Below are positions 1 through 10,677 of a DNA stretch of 64,000 nt, piece after piece (position 1 is the first letter of the stretch; each line of letters starts with the position of its first letter). Under the pieces are notes generated by a model. That model saw nothing but the letters and a program-made list of their open reading frames with translations, was not told the origin of the DNA and searched no databases. Position numbers and translations under genes: made by a program. The stretch is taken from NCBI RefSeq assembly GCF_004337985.1, contig NW_021940923.1, positions 558,001 to 622,000 of the forward strand. The letters run 5' to 3'. The DNA comes from Pyricularia pennisetigena. Taxonomy: Eukaryota > Ascomycota > Sordariomycetes > Magnaporthales > Pyriculariaceae.

Positions 1-170
1 GAACAAGTGTCGGGTGAGGGATTTTGTGGGGGAGGAGATTGATGGATGTAAGTCATTTTTCTTGTGTCGTGTTCAGTCTTTTCCGTGTTATTGTTGAGTA
101 CGGTTACTAACTGAAGCTTGGATTCATTTTAGGGCTGGATGCCTTGCCAGGAGGCATCCAGGTAACCTAG
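1..170 (+). CDS. possible 3' end of an upstream gene, cut by the window edge
   Basis: Only one frame is open from base 2. At base 48 it meets a good donor (GTAAGT), followed by a perfect fungal branch site (TACTAAC, about 104-110) and an acceptor ending in TTTTAG at 132. Splicing 48-132 (85 nt) keeps the frame open and ends at TAG 168-170. The C-terminus would end in the residues WLDALPGGIQVT. No family can be named from so short a tail. The three intron signals are the main support; without the rest of the gene this stays tentative. Confidence 0.4.
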
Positions 171-2095
171 TTGTGGCCTTGCAGGCCCGTCATGTTGTTG
201 TACAGAAAGGACACGTTATATATCGGCCAAAGTATTGGTGATTGGAGGTTGTTTTTGGTGGCAGTGCCAGCTATCTGGGCTCCTGAAATATAAAGTAGTA
301 GTCTCTGCGCAAAGGTTTTTGTTTTGTTTTTTTTTTTTTTTTTTTTGATTTTTTGTGCTGACGACAGTGATCATGATTCTCACCTGTAAAGTCCAGCCCG
401 GGCGATTCTGGTACTGGTGCTATGGAACTGGTATCAGCCAATGTAGTAATTCCATAGACGAGTTTTTTACCAAATTTCCTCCACCCGTCCTAATTTTCTT
501 GGTCTTTGCATCCTGCTGTCAGCCCTCATCCACGGTCATGTCAAATGTCCATTTCAAAATCGTCACCGGCAATTACACAGCTGATAATTTCGAATGGAGC
601 CGAGCCAGCACGCCTTTACAGCATCTACAATGTGGGCCGGGTGCGGCGGGCCTACATCGGGGGGCTATCAAATCAACGATCCCTTTTTAGCCTGTCAGGC
701 CTGGTTCGGCTGTACCGTCCGGCACGCCCTGTCCTGCAAAAGTTGCGTGGCAGGGGAAAAAGAGGGTCCGAAATTATGGGCCTTTGCGGAGAATGGGGTG
801 GGATGCTGGGTTGGGTCACTAGTCTTAGGGTTTAATTTCCGGGCAGGCAAGATACTCGGCTTGTTCTTGGTGAGGCATAACAACCCCAAATAAACAAATG
901 GATATCACCTTCCGTTTTGCACAGGATGCAGATACGAAGAGGCCAAGACGAGCACGACACGACGCCTGTGCGTTGAAAGAATTCGGCTGTATGCGACATT
1001 GTACAGCCGGGAGACAATCTAAGATTTACATTACATTAATATGTTCTGCAGCAAAGCTCGGCCATTTTGTGTTTCCCGCAGAAACCAAACCCAACATGCC
1101 GTGTTGCAGTTTCTTTTTTCACCTTTTTTTCTTCTTCTTTTTTTTCTTTTTTCCTTTTTCAGTGACAAAGAAGCCGTCATCTTCCAATTTTGCGAAACCG
1201 CATTCCTTCTCCCCCAGAAATTCTGCACGTCAAGAAGCTGACAAAAAAAAAGCACATGTGCTTCTTTCTATCCAGCAGCTGAAATGCTCCTCAGGTTCAC
1301 TCCACTCCGCAGACGCCAAGGCTCGCCGATTTGCGCCACCCCTGAAAGATTGACATCAATAGATTAGCGGCAAGGCGAGCGGGCCAAAACGGGTAAATGC
1401 ACTAATCCCGGGCGGGGAACTCTGCATTTTCTTAGACATTCTTTTTTTTTGGGGGGGTATGGGGAGCCTGATTTGCAAGCATGCAGAGCAGGCAAGGCAT
1501 AAAAGCTGTTTTGGTCCATCGCAATCTTTAAGCAAGGGAAAAAGCCACAAGTTTCTCGGGTCTTACCAAGCCGGCATTGAGCGCTTGGCGGTGTGACTTT
1601 GCCACATCAAGGCAGCTTGGAGGAAGAAAAGAAGAAAGCATCCTAAAACAAAAGAAAATCTGCTTGCGGCTGGTTTTAATTTCTACAGTTTTCTTGGTCA
1701 AGATGTTTTACCTAGTTAGTAACTTGGGTTTGTTCTGTCCTGTCAATGCTGGATTGTCGTCCCATGGTCCACAAGCCCAGGCAAGGCAGGGTAGCATGGA
1801 CGACGGGACGGAAGTGGTCGGACCACAACCAGAAGAATTAAGCTAGTCTTCTGACACCGGCCTTTGCAGATCGGTAGTGGGACCCTGTTGAATTGGCGAA
1901 TGATGACAAAGGTCGGCGACATGGATTGCGGTAAGGCAGCAGCAGCCCGGACAGAAAGAAAAACATGGCGGTGAGCTACAAATGCAGAGGCGACCGTCCT
2001 TCTTTTGTCTTGTTGCTCTTGGCTGTTTGTCCATCCCCGGCTAGCAGCAGCAAGCAAGTGGCGACAACCACAACAAGCAGTAAAAGTTGTAGCAG
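171..2095. other. intergenic, no gene seen
   Basis: Poly-T tracts (about 328-346, 1127-1150) and short open frames of biased composition with no recognisable domain. I see no transposon ends or RNA gene. The last part is the 5' region of the subtilisin gene. Confidence 0.6.
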
Positions 2096-2101
2096 TATAA
2101 A
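2096..2101 (+). promoter_or_regulatory. TATA-like box of the subtilisin gene
   Basis: TATAAA lies 94 bases upstream of the ATG at 2195, a reasonable place for a fungal core promoter given a short 5' UTR. Confidence 0.35.
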
Positions 2102-2194
2102 CCTGCCAACGGAACTGCGAGGAGGAACGCGTTCACTCTTTCCGCTTCCTCCCATCCATTCTTTTCCTGCCCGCCTTGCTCGCCCACCGCCGCC

Positions 2195-5098
2195 ATGCAT
2201 CTTCACCCCGTATTGGCCCTGTGCCTGGCCACCGCCGCCGGCACAGGCGTCGTGGTGGCACAGTCATTACCACTAACACCAACACCACCACCACCACCAC
2301 CACCATCACCACCATCACGACTTCCCCAGGACCGAGACTTGAAGACCGCCAAAGCCGACTACGGCATCGACCGGCTGGCGGACATATTCTCGGCGCCGCG
2401 GCAAAACCACAAATCTTCACCCAAGCGCTTCATCGTCGAGTTCAAGGATGGCGCCAGCATCACGTCGCTGACGTCGACGACCGCGGGCAAGGTCAAGGTG
2501 CTCAAGGTCTTTGACAGCGACGTCTTTCGGGGCGCGGCCGTCGAGACGGACGAGGACAACGTCGACAGCCTGCGCGCACTCCGCGGCGTCGGCCAGGCCT
2601 GGCACAGCAAGCGCATCATGCTCGATCCGGTGCGGCCCGAGTCGGTGGTCCGGGGAGGGATGCAGACGGGCGTCAAGTTCAGCAGGCAGAACCGCGACGA
2701 CGAGGAGGGCAAGATCTCACTGCACCACATGACGGGGGTGGATAAGCTCCACGCCCGAGGCATCAAGGGCAAGGGCGTCAAGGTCGCGGTGGTCGACACG
2801 GGCGTCGATTATACGCACCCGGCTCTCGGTGGTGCTTTTGGAGCGGGGAGCAAGGTCGTCGGCGGCTACGACCTGATCGGAGACACCGACTGGCCGTACG
2901 CCCCAAAGCGGCCCGATGCGGATCCCATGGACTACCAGGGCCACGGCACCCATGTTGCCGGTATCATTGCCGCCAACGACGAGTTGATCACTGGTGTTGC
3001 TCCCGAGGCGACGCTCTTGGCCTACAAGGTCTTTGGGCAGAACGCGGGCACGGACGAGGATACGTTGATCGAGGCGTTCTTGCGGGCATACCAGGACGGC
3101 GCCGACGTCATCACGTCGTCCATCGGTGGCCTGAATGGCTGGTCAAACAACGCCTGGGCCCTCGTCGCCTCCCGTCTCGTTGAGCGCGGCATCGTCGTCA
3201 CCATCTCGGCTGGCAACGACGGCCAGGCCGGCCCGTTCGGAGCAAGCAGTGGTGCCACCGGGGTCAACGTCGTCTCTGTGGCTTCGGTTCAGGGCGACGT
3301 TATCGCCAGCCCTCGCTTCGTGGCCACCTTTCAGGATGGCAACAACGCCACCAAGAGCAGCGAGAAGCTCCCCTACCGAGCCAGCGAGGCATGGACCCCA
3401 TCCGAGGTCGTCGGCTGGCCGTTCTATGCCGTCGGCTTCGACACCAACGTCACCGACGAGGCCTGCAACCCCTTGCCCAACAACACGATGGACCTCTCGC
3501 GCGTTGTGGTGCTCGCCCGTCGAGGCACCTGCACCTTTGCCGCCAAGCAGCGAAACCTCGAGGCAAAGGGCGCCAGGCACATCGTCTTCTACAACAACCA
3601 GCAGCCCCTCGTCATCCCAGGCGCCGACAACCCCAGCAGCCGCAGCAACATCTCCATGATCGCCAGGGAGGACGGCGAGCGCATCATCGCCACGCTCCGG
3701 GCCGGCGGCCGAGTGCTGGCCGACTTCAACCTGGCCCTGCGCGACAGCATGACCGGCATCCCCTACGCTTACGGCGGCGTGCCCAGCTCCTTCACCAGCA
3801 TCGGCTCCACCAACGAGCTGGCCATCAAGCCCGACGTCGCCGCCCCCGGTGGCCAAATCTTTTCCACCTTCCTCAAGGGGAGCTACGCCACCCAGTCCGG
3901 CACTTCAATGAGCTGCCCCTACGTCGCCGGCATCGCTGCGCTGTACATCAGCAAGCACGGTGGGAGGCAGGTCAACGGCCCGGGCTTCGCCAAGGACCTG
4001 GCCATGCGCCTCATCTCGGCGGGCCAGCCCGTGCCCTGGGACGACGGCACCGAGAGCGGCAGGGACTTTGGTGCGCTCGCCCCCGTCAACCAGGTCGGCA
4101 CGGGGCTCATCAACGCCACCAAGGTTCTCGACTACACCAGCACGCTCTCGCTGGCCCGCTTCGCCCTCAACGACACGCGCCACTTTGAGCGCTACCACAA
4201 GGTCGACGTGACCAACCGCGGCTCCGGCCCGGTCACCTACACCTTCCAGGCCACGTCCTTCTCCGGCATGGAGACCTTCAACACGGACCCGGCCGTCTAT
4301 GGCACGCCCCGAGTCGCCTGGTACGAGGAGGTCATGGCCAAGGGGCCCCGCCCCATGCCGGCCGACGTCTCGCTGCCTCAGTCCTTCACCCTGCAGCCGG
4401 GGCAGACGCGGACCGCGCAGTTCAACTTCCGAGCCCCGACCGGCCTCGACGCCAGCGTGCTGCCCCTGTACGGCGGCGTCGTCGACGTCAAGTCCTCCGC
4501 CGGCGAGGTCCTCTCGGTGCCCTACATGGGACTGGCGGCGGACCTGCACCGGGCCGTGGGGCCCATGTTCATCGACCCGACCAACATCACCACCACGCGG
4601 CGCGCGACGCCCTTGGCCGTCAAACCCAACACGACATTCACGCTCGCTCCGGGGGCGGCGCAGGACTTTCCCGAGGCCTACATCCGGCTGCAGTTCGCGA
4701 CGGCCGAGCTGCGGTGGGACGTGTTCGAGCCGGGCTACACGGAGCGCGACTGGCGGTACCCGCCCGTCGTGGGGCAGAACAAGTACGTCGGCAGCGTCGC
4801 GTCGTACGCCCAGGCCACGCGCCAGGGCGGCTTCGACCCGGCCACCATGAACGCCAGCGACACCGTCAGCCTGCCCATCCGGTTCGTGCCGCGGTCCGCC
4901 GTCGGCAGCTACGGCGAGACGTTTTGGTGGCTCGGCAGGCTGGCCAACGGCACCGCCGTCCGGCCCGGTGCGTACCGGCTCAGGCTGGCCGCGCTGGTGC
5001 CGTTTGGCACCCCCGAGAACGCAGACAACTGGGACGTGTTTGACGCGCCGTTGTTGGAGGTGCTCGAGCCGCCCAAGAATGGGACTGGCAGTGGTTAA
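2195..5098 (+). CDS. secreted subtilisin-like serine protease (S8, vpr-like, with PA domain)
   Basis: Single-exon gene of 967 aa; the ATG sits in GCCGCCATG. A signal peptide covers about residues 1-22, followed by a proline stretch (about 28-40). An I9-type propeptide lies at about 77-143. The S8 catalytic domain has Asp201 (VVDTGVDYTHP), His250 (GHGTHVAGI), oxyanion Asn341 (SAGNDG) and Ser571 (SGTSMSCPYVAG), so the triad is complete. The insert at about 380-515 between Asn and Ser fits a PA (protease-associated) domain. After about 660 comes a C-terminal Fn3-like/DUF1034-type region. Many N-glycosylation sequons (NAT, NVT, NTT, NIT) fit secretion. The length (about 900-1000 aa) fits fungal 'minor extracellular protease vpr' homologues. 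Expected role is extracellular protein degradation after removal of the propeptide. Confidence 0.95.
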   Translation: MHLHPVLALCLATAAGTGVVVAQSLPLTPTPPPPPPPSPPSRLPQDRDLKTAKADYGIDRLADIFSAPRQNHKSSPKRFIVEFKDGASITSLTSTTAGKVKVLKVFDSDVFRGAAVETDEDNVDSLRALRGVGQAWHSKRIMLDPVRPESVVRGGMQTGVKFSRQNRDDEEGKISLHHMTGVDKLHARGIKGKGVKVAVVDTGVDYTHPALGGAFGAGSKVVGGYDLIGDTDWPYAPKRPDADPMDYQGHGTHVAGIIAANDELITGVAPEATLLAYKVFGQNAGTDEDTLIEAFLRAYQDGADVITSSIGGLNGWSNNAWALVASRLVERGIVVTISAGNDGQAGPFGASSGATGVNVVSVASVQGDVIASPRFVATFQDGNNATKSSEKLPYRASEAWTPSEVVGWPFYAVGFDTNVTDEACNPLPNNTMDLSRVVVLARRGTCTFAAKQRNLEAKGARHIVFYNNQQPLVIPGADNPSSRSNISMIAREDGERIIATLRAGGRVLADFNLALRDSMTGIPYAYGGVPSSFTSIGSTNELAIKPDVAAPGGQIFSTFLKGSYATQSGTSMSCPYVAGIAALYISKHGGRQVNGPGFAKDLAMRLISAGQPVPWDDGTESGRDFGALAPVNQVGTGLINATKVLDYTSTLSLARFALNDTRHFERYHKVDVTNRGSGPVTYTFQATSFSGMETFNTDPAVYGTPRVAWYEEVMAKGPRPMPADVSLPQSFTLQPGQTRTAQFNFRAPTGLDASVLPLYGGVVDVKSSAGEVLSVPYMGLAADLHRAVGPMFIDPTNITTTRRATPLAVKPNTTFTLAPGAAQDFPEAYIRLQFATAELRWDVFEPGYTERDWRYPPVVGQNKYVGSVASYAQATRQGGFDPATMNASDTVSLPIRFVPRSAVGSYGETFWWLGRLANGTAVRPGAYRLRLAALVPFGTPENADNWDVFDAPLLEVLEPPKNGTGSG

Positions 5099-6712
5099 GT
5101 GATAATATTTTTTTTTGCTTTGTTTCTATTTTTTTATTTTTTATTTTCTTTTCTTTGTTTCTCTCTCCTATGTCGTGATTTTTATTTTATTTTATTTTTG
5201 TTTGTGGCGTTATGCATAGCGTCGTCGTTCAAGGACAAGTACAAAATGGGCTTGTGGACGTACATAATACTTAATGGAACATAACATCAGATACCCACCA
5301 ACTTGATGTTACAAAGAGGGTTTGATGCCATGTTAAAATAGGCAAAAGGCGGGTCCTTTTTTTTGGAGAAAGATGTACACAGTTGGATGGTTGCTTTACA
5401 AAAATAAACAGCTTTCCAATATTCCACCCTCCACCAAACGCCACCCCAAAAGGCAATGACCTGGTGATATTCCTCTACAACGTCGCAGACCGCGCGACTC
5501 CCTGTATGGCAAGCCCTCTTTATACCAACGGCCATGTGCACCTCGTGCATGTGGGTCCCGGTCGTGCCGATCCTTGCGTTGCCGTATATAGATAGATGCT
5601 CGGCCTTGCCGTTCACGCCCTTAATTCGCTCCCGGCTTATACCTTGCACCTGGATACATAGCGAATGTTTGACAGAAACTGCGAAAAATAACCTCTGCAG
5701 AGTTTTTTTACTTTCCCTGCGGCAATGCATCGTAGAATGTATCTTTATAATATACCTACCCGTAATTGTAACATAATATCAGTTTCAAGGCAGTAAAACG
5801 GGACGAACAATAAGTCTGGGGAACAACCAATCTGTAGAAGTATCAAAAACTTGCCCGGTAATTTGAAAGCTAGCATGTTAATTAATTTAGTACTTTAAAG
5901 CGTTGATATGCAGTATTTGAGAAATTGCTGAAACCCCCATTGATAGGATACTAATCATAATAACTTAACTAGAGATGTTAGTTGCTGCGATAAGATACGT
6001 AGTTATTCAAACAGTGAATAAAAAAGGCTTGTACATGTACAAGTATTTTTACAGCCTATTTGTACAAGTTTTTTGGTAGGTTTGCCTCTGCCTTTTCACC
6101 TTGGCTGAAACAAAAGACGTACACTATTACTAGCTTGCATCTTTTACAATGGTGCTCTGTTACTAACAATAGAACTGTAATCCTTGTACTTTAATCAACC
6201 TGTGTATTTATGGAATCGCTTTAAACTCAACACAGCAAACATGAATATGTTCTGATCATTTTTTAGATTCTATTGCCATACAATCAATTATGCGGTTTTT
6301 TTTTTTTTTTTTTTTTTTTGACTTTCATTTATTCGCCTCAGCACCTGGGTCACGCCGTATGCATTCCAGGGCGATTCTAAGTTAATTGCGCCGCAATATC
6401 CGGCTGGTTTATTTCGCTTATTGTAGCATGTATTTCTAGCCTAAATATTACAGGAGCCTCCAAGATTGCAGGACCTCAAAGTTGATCCTGTGCCAACCCA
6501 ACTTCAACGTTTATTAATCAAGCCCCCAACTGCGACAAGATATCGAGTTTCTTTATTCCAGGAATTCATAAAGAGGTAAGCGCTGATAGCAGATTTCCAA
6601 CACAGGCCTTTTCCGGCTTGAAAAGAAATATTCTGAAGATACTACCTTTTAACCAATGGCTTCAAAACTTTCACTAATTTCTTTTCCAGCAGGAGAATTT
6701 AAATTCGTCACC
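5099..6712. other. intergenic, AT-rich, no gene seen
   Basis: T-rich 3' flank of the protease gene, then AT-rich sequence with a 23-base poly-T (about 6298-6320). No RNA gene, repeat pair or domain is recognisable. Confidence 0.6.
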
Positions 6713-7102
6713 ATGCAGTTCGGAACAATCGTCACAGCATTCGCCTTACTCGCCCTTGGGGTTAACGGCAACGAACAGACGGCCGCCGACTTCAGGCTTG
6801 CTCCTCGAGGCGAGGACTGGCTTAACCACGACTATGACCCCAGGGAGCCGGTTAACCCCAACAACGAGATTGTCCCAGGTAACACCTTACCATGGAACTT
6901 TTGCCGTGTTGACATTTCATCCTCTGGTGCTCCAATTACTCTGCCGATTTATTTGAAGCCTTACCAACCCGGCAGATTCCAGACCGCCTATTTTAAGTTG
7001 ACTGTCAAGCCCAATGGCGACTGTACCAAGGTTTCAGCGATTCACCTGGAGGGAGATGTGGGATCGCGTTGGAGCCTTCAGGTTCACAAGGTTCGTGCCT
7101 AG
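6713..7102 (+). CDS. small secreted protein, candidate effector
   Basis: 129 aa from the ATG at 6713 (CACCATGCAG context). An upstream in-frame ATG at 6656 would bury the signal peptide, so I prefer 6713. Residues 1-19 are a typical signal peptide (MQFGTIVTAFALLALGVNG). The mature part is about 110 aa with only two cysteines (NFCRV, GDCTK) about 41 residues apart, and it is rich in beta-type residues toward the C-terminus. It stands alone in AT-rich DNA next to a transposon-rich block, a common place for fungal effector genes. Two cysteines at this spacing would suit a MAX-type beta-sandwich, but that is inference only. The final codons could instead run into an intron (a GT follows the Lys at about 7090). 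Confidence 0.65.
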   Translation: MQFGTIVTAFALLALGVNGNEQTAADFRLAPRGEDWLNHDYDPREPVNPNNEIVPGNTLPWNFCRVDISSSGAPITLPIYLKPYQPGRFQTAYFKLTVKPNGDCTKVSAIHLEGDVGSRWSLQVHKVRA

Positions 7103-8392
7103 TATTGAAAGTTTATTTCTCCAGTCATAGCACCTTTTTGATCTATACCATATCTCATTTATTTCGATTGGAAGTTGGGATGTTCTTGGCCAGATGAGTT
7201 AAGCCTGCAAGCTATAAAACTAAATATAAAGTCCTCCGTTCACAAACTCAAAACGTCATGATGCTTTTTTTTTTTTTTTTCCATTTGTTGTAAAATAGGG
7301 GCCGCGGCCTCACACACATGGGAGGGCGACTGATTTCTCGCCGGCAAGATTCAAAACGCCTATTACTGGCACGGAAATTTCGCCATGGCAACGAAGCGGC
7401 ATATTCCGGACTGCATTTCAAAGCCTCGTTATCCTATGCACTTTGCTTTATGTAACAAAGCCTGACAAATTCGCATTCAAGGCCCGCTAGCATGTGAAAA
7501 AAGCTCACTCCCGGACGCATAATGGCATAATAAATTTTTCATTAGGCCGATCCCTACACCCCTGGCGCCAGCTCTTCAAGGCATCACATATCCTACAATT
7601 CATGGATGTGATTTTTGGACCCCGAACCCGGGGCGATCTCGTCGTCCGTTACCGGTATTGTGGCTTGACAATCAATCCGCCTGAGCCAGTCCTTCATAGG
7701 CTTGCCTTGGGAACGGCCTTCTCCGTGACTCCGCCACATCTGTCAACAAGGGGTGGAGCCATCGGAAACCGTGGTTGAAATCTGAAGGCCTCTTATCGGG
7801 GCGTCTATAGCAAACTACCTGTCTAGTTGGCCGGATAAGCACAATTCGCGTTAGCCATGGGTTTTTGTGGCGCAGCGAAAATAGATTTTGCACTTTTCAG
7901 CGGCATTACCCCGGATGACTGACTGTATTGTATTTTTAGTTACCTCATCAAAGGGGTTGGTTGTAAAGGTTCATGTTACTCACCCCCTCTGCATTTTCAT
8001 TGATCGCGTGAAAAAATACATCCCCAAGTTGAATTGAAAGGTTATCCATCCAAGGCAAAAGATGTCTCCGTTGTGCCATGTGGGTCTAGAGGAGCAGGAA
8101 AGTAAATGCGGCTGACACTTGGCTGAAACTATTCAAACTTTTCGCAAGTTCAAACACTTTTGGTACTCCAATATTCTTATTCTAGCATCCAACCGAAGGA
8201 ATGTCTGTACCAACGAAGAAACCGCATAGTAAGTCGTCATAGTGCACACATTTAAAACGTACCGGCACCCGCCTACAAGATTCTACCACCGCAACATATG
8301 CAAGCGGCGACTCTGTCATTTTTGTGTTTGGAAACAAAACAAAAGAAATCTGGACCAACTAATCCGACTTTCCCTGCCAAAGAGCGACAAAA
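7103..8392. other. intergenic, no gene seen
   Basis: Contains a poly-T tract (about 7266-7280) and short unsupported open frames. No recognisable gene, repeat or RNA. Confidence 0.55.
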
Positions 8393-8515
8393 CGATCCGG
8401 GCAGGTCTCGAACCTGCAGCCTCCTGATTACTTGAACACGCCGTCGCCGGTGACCGGAGGTCCCCGTATCAACGGCGGGTCGTAGTCAGACGCGCTACCA
8501 TTACGCCACCGGACC
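8393..8515 (-). tRNA. tRNA-Arg (anticodon ACG) with a 51-nt intron
   Basis: Read on the minus strand, the acceptor GGTCCGG pairs with CCGGATC (one G-T pair). The D-arm is GCGT/GCGC and the anticodon stem is TCTGA/TCAGG. The T-arm is GCAGG-TTCGAGA-CCTGC, and the discriminator is G. The anticodon loop reads C-T-ACG-A, then a 51-nt insert (plus-strand 8429-8479), then A. The insert lies one base 3' of the anticodon, which is the canonical position for nuclear tRNA introns. The mature length is 72 nt. The A box (TGGCGTAATGG) and B box (GGTTCGAGACC) are both intact. Confidence 0.9.
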
Positions 8516-9049
8516 CGGAGGATGTATTGGATGTTAATGGGGGCTTGCGTGGGTAGATATGAATATAAGGTGGAGTGAGTGGGTTCCTCGGTAGTGGGTG
8601 TTTCTGCTAGTTTCTGTCAAGACTCGTCACGGCGGCGATGAAATCTCGGGTGATGTCGAGTCATTCAGTGGGGGGTTGGCGGCGCGGTATCTCACGTTTC
8701 TGAGATATACCTAAAGGCCGTTATTCCTTGTCGATGGTTGAGGATCACTGAAGATCCGATCCAAAACCTACGGTGACCTGGCCTTTACGTACTACACGAG
8801 CAAAAAACTGGCAAACATTGATTGGGCATCACTCATAAACAGGAAGCATAGGCAGGGGCTGGTGGCATGTGGGTGGGAATCTAAACACCAACGCCAGAGG
8901 TTTGACCTTTCGAACTCGCAACAGTTGTGATCTCGAACGAAAAAAAAAAAAAAAAGCCCAAGAAGATCGGGCTGGTCGCCGCCACAAATTGATTTTTACA
9001 TTCAAAGCTTGAACCACTTTAGTTTCACCTTTCTGAAAATTACTATGCC

Positions 9050-9923
9050 CGCGCGGCCACTTCACCAGCAAAGGCTCTTTCTCACAAACCCCAAAAATCC
9101 TTAAACCTTCCATCCACCCGTCTCTCTGGGCCATCAGCTCAAGCTCAAACTCCCACAAAATCTTTGCTAGGATACGCGGATCTCTGCGCGCACCAGGTGT
9201 TTCCCGATGCAGTTCCTGGGACTGGTTAAAACCGCCTTGAGCACGCCCCTCGCATCGCCCTCGTACTCGGATGGCCTCGCCGACGTCCTGTTCTCTTTTT
9301 CCAGGATGCCAGAGGGGAGCCATCCGCTCGTGTCGGAAAGAGTTAGCGTTGGCAAAGTGTTGGAGCCATCTGAACGCCGCCAACCTGGTTGACGAGCACC
9401 TGCCAGACGCCAGGGACGAAACGTCCGTTGATGAAATGCCCCTAGTGCGGCGTGGTCCGCGGTAAAGTTGTCGGCACAGGCGGGAAAGAGGCGGAGGGCG
9501 TCTTGGATGACGCCGTGAACGGCGTGAAGGTACGGGAGGCTTTTCGTGCTTATACCTGTTGATGTCTTTGGGGCTTGTGAATGGGTTGCGGACTTTGGCC
9601 GTCCCCAGAAAGAGGGCGTCTGGATTATGGCAGAGCAGATTTGATAAAGTCATCGACATCTCATCGTAGCTGATACCAGCTGGGAAGTTAAGGTTCTGCA
9701 TCAAATGCTGCATAAAGTCATGTCGGTCGGATGTCCCCTTGAGTTCGATGCTTTGGTTTAATTTTTCAACGAGCGTTGTGCGGTGTTTGTTCTTCTTGAG
9801 TGGCAGCTTGCCCGAGGTCATGACGAACGACAAAATCTTGTCGAGGCGAAAGGACTGGTGCATGAATCCCAAGAGGACATAGTTTTGACCATACAATATA
9901 ATTTCCGAATCCATTGCTATCAT
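9050..9923 (-). pseudogene. cytochrome P450 relic (frameshifted, N-terminus missing)
   Basis: The remains of a fungal P450, of the kind annotated as isotrichodermin C-15 hydroxylase-like, are spread over three minus-strand frames. In order: a segment before the I-helix (DRHDFMQHLMQ) at about 9730-9690; a segment resembling the sequence after the I-helix (LLCHNPDALF...VRNPFTSPKDIN), with the I-helix oxygen-binding motif itself deleted; in a second frame a K-helix remnant (VIQDALRLFP, about 9500) in which the Glu of ExxR is Asp; in a third frame the heme-cysteine motif (SPRNCIGKHL, about 9210); then, back in the first frame, the C-terminal ILWEFELELM and EPLLVKW. The N-terminal half is absent. 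At least two frameshifts and an internal deletion make this a dead gene. With the carrier-domain fragment just downstream it suggests a lost metabolite cluster. Confidence 0.8.
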
Positions 9924-9952
9924 GCGCGGAATCAGTCAGCACATTACTACTA

Positions 9953-10284
9953 AGGCCTGCCAAAACCCGAAAACAGATTCAGCCCGGCCCGGCCCACCAG
10001 CCCACGGGCTTTTTTGACGGGTTAACGAGGGCCCGCGGGCTGGCGGGCTCAACCCGGATTGGGTAACCCGCGGGTTTCTGTATTGGGGCGAATATACAAA
10101 ATAAAAACAAGAAGATCAATAAATTTATTTTTTTATTTCACATATTAATCAACCGTATTCTCAACATTAATACGCAAAATATATATTTTCGTAGGTTTTG
10201 CACGGGGGCCCGCGGGTTGCCAAAAAAAACCCGCCGTTCATTTTTGGGCCGACGCGGGTCCCCATGGGTGGGTTTTCGCATACC
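9953..10284 (+). repeat. GC-rich palindromic dispersed repeat, copy 1 (with AT-rich insert)
   Basis: Begins GGCCTGCCAAAACCCG and ends with a sequence whose reverse complement begins GGTATGCGAAAACCCACCC. The inner part is built from repeated GCCCGCGGGC-type palindromes. The same element occurs inverted at 21761-21949. This copy carries about 100-140 extra AT-rich bases (about 10081-10195) flanked by CCCGCGGGTT on both sides. The size, related short inverted ends (GCCAAAACCC) and lack of coding capacity suggest a non-autonomous MITE-like element. Confidence 0.7.
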
Positions 10285-10443
10285 TTACCGATATTACTAT
10301 GGTGATGTACGTTGACTTGTTTGATGTTTCAAAACCAGTCATTTGACTCTTGGACATTTGTAACCAGTGCTTGAATCAATGTTTCATTTCAGAGAAACAA
10401 CCAAGCGAGGTGTTTCGTAGCAATCCTTTTTTGACACTTCTTT

Positions 10444-10677
10444 TTGGGTTATGAGATATTCATGGTGTGTTATAGAGTTCCGTGGTCTGAACTCGTATCC
10501 ACTCACCGCGGCGACGTGTCGCTGATGGATTTTAGTATCGACTCGCTGGTGGCTGTGGACCTGCGCGCCTGGCTTGTAAAGGAGCTCGAGATTAGCGTTC
10601 CCGTGCTGAGCGTTATGAATGCAGAGAACGTGAAGGAGTCGTGTAGGACGGTTTGGCCTCAGGTGCAGCTTAAATGA
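10444..10677 (+). pseudogene. orphan C-terminal carrier (ACP) domain of a polyketide synthase
   Basis: The open frame ends at TGA 10675-10677. It contains the phosphopantetheine attachment motif (FSIDSLVAVDLRAWLVKEL, Ser at about 10544), followed by SVPVLSVMNAENVKE. This is the typical end of a fungal highly reducing PKS. About 60 aa of a protein normally over 2000 aa remain; no KS, AT, DH, ER or KR is visible within 10 kb. I read it as the 3' stub of a deleted PKS gene, adjacent to the P450 relic on the other strand and separated from it by the GC-rich repeat. A free-standing carrier protein is less likely because the N-terminal part has no recognisable content. Confidence 0.75.

Noticed and set aside
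3143..4549. Long minus-strand and alternate-frame open frames inside the protease gene
   Set aside because: They are opposite-strand shadows created by the high third-position GC of the real gene and show no domain. The same applies under the calpain-like, oxidase and seven-TM genes.
6713..7102. Naming the small secreted protein as a MAX effector
   Set aside because: Only the size and the two-cysteine spacing fit; without a structure prediction the family cannot be claimed.
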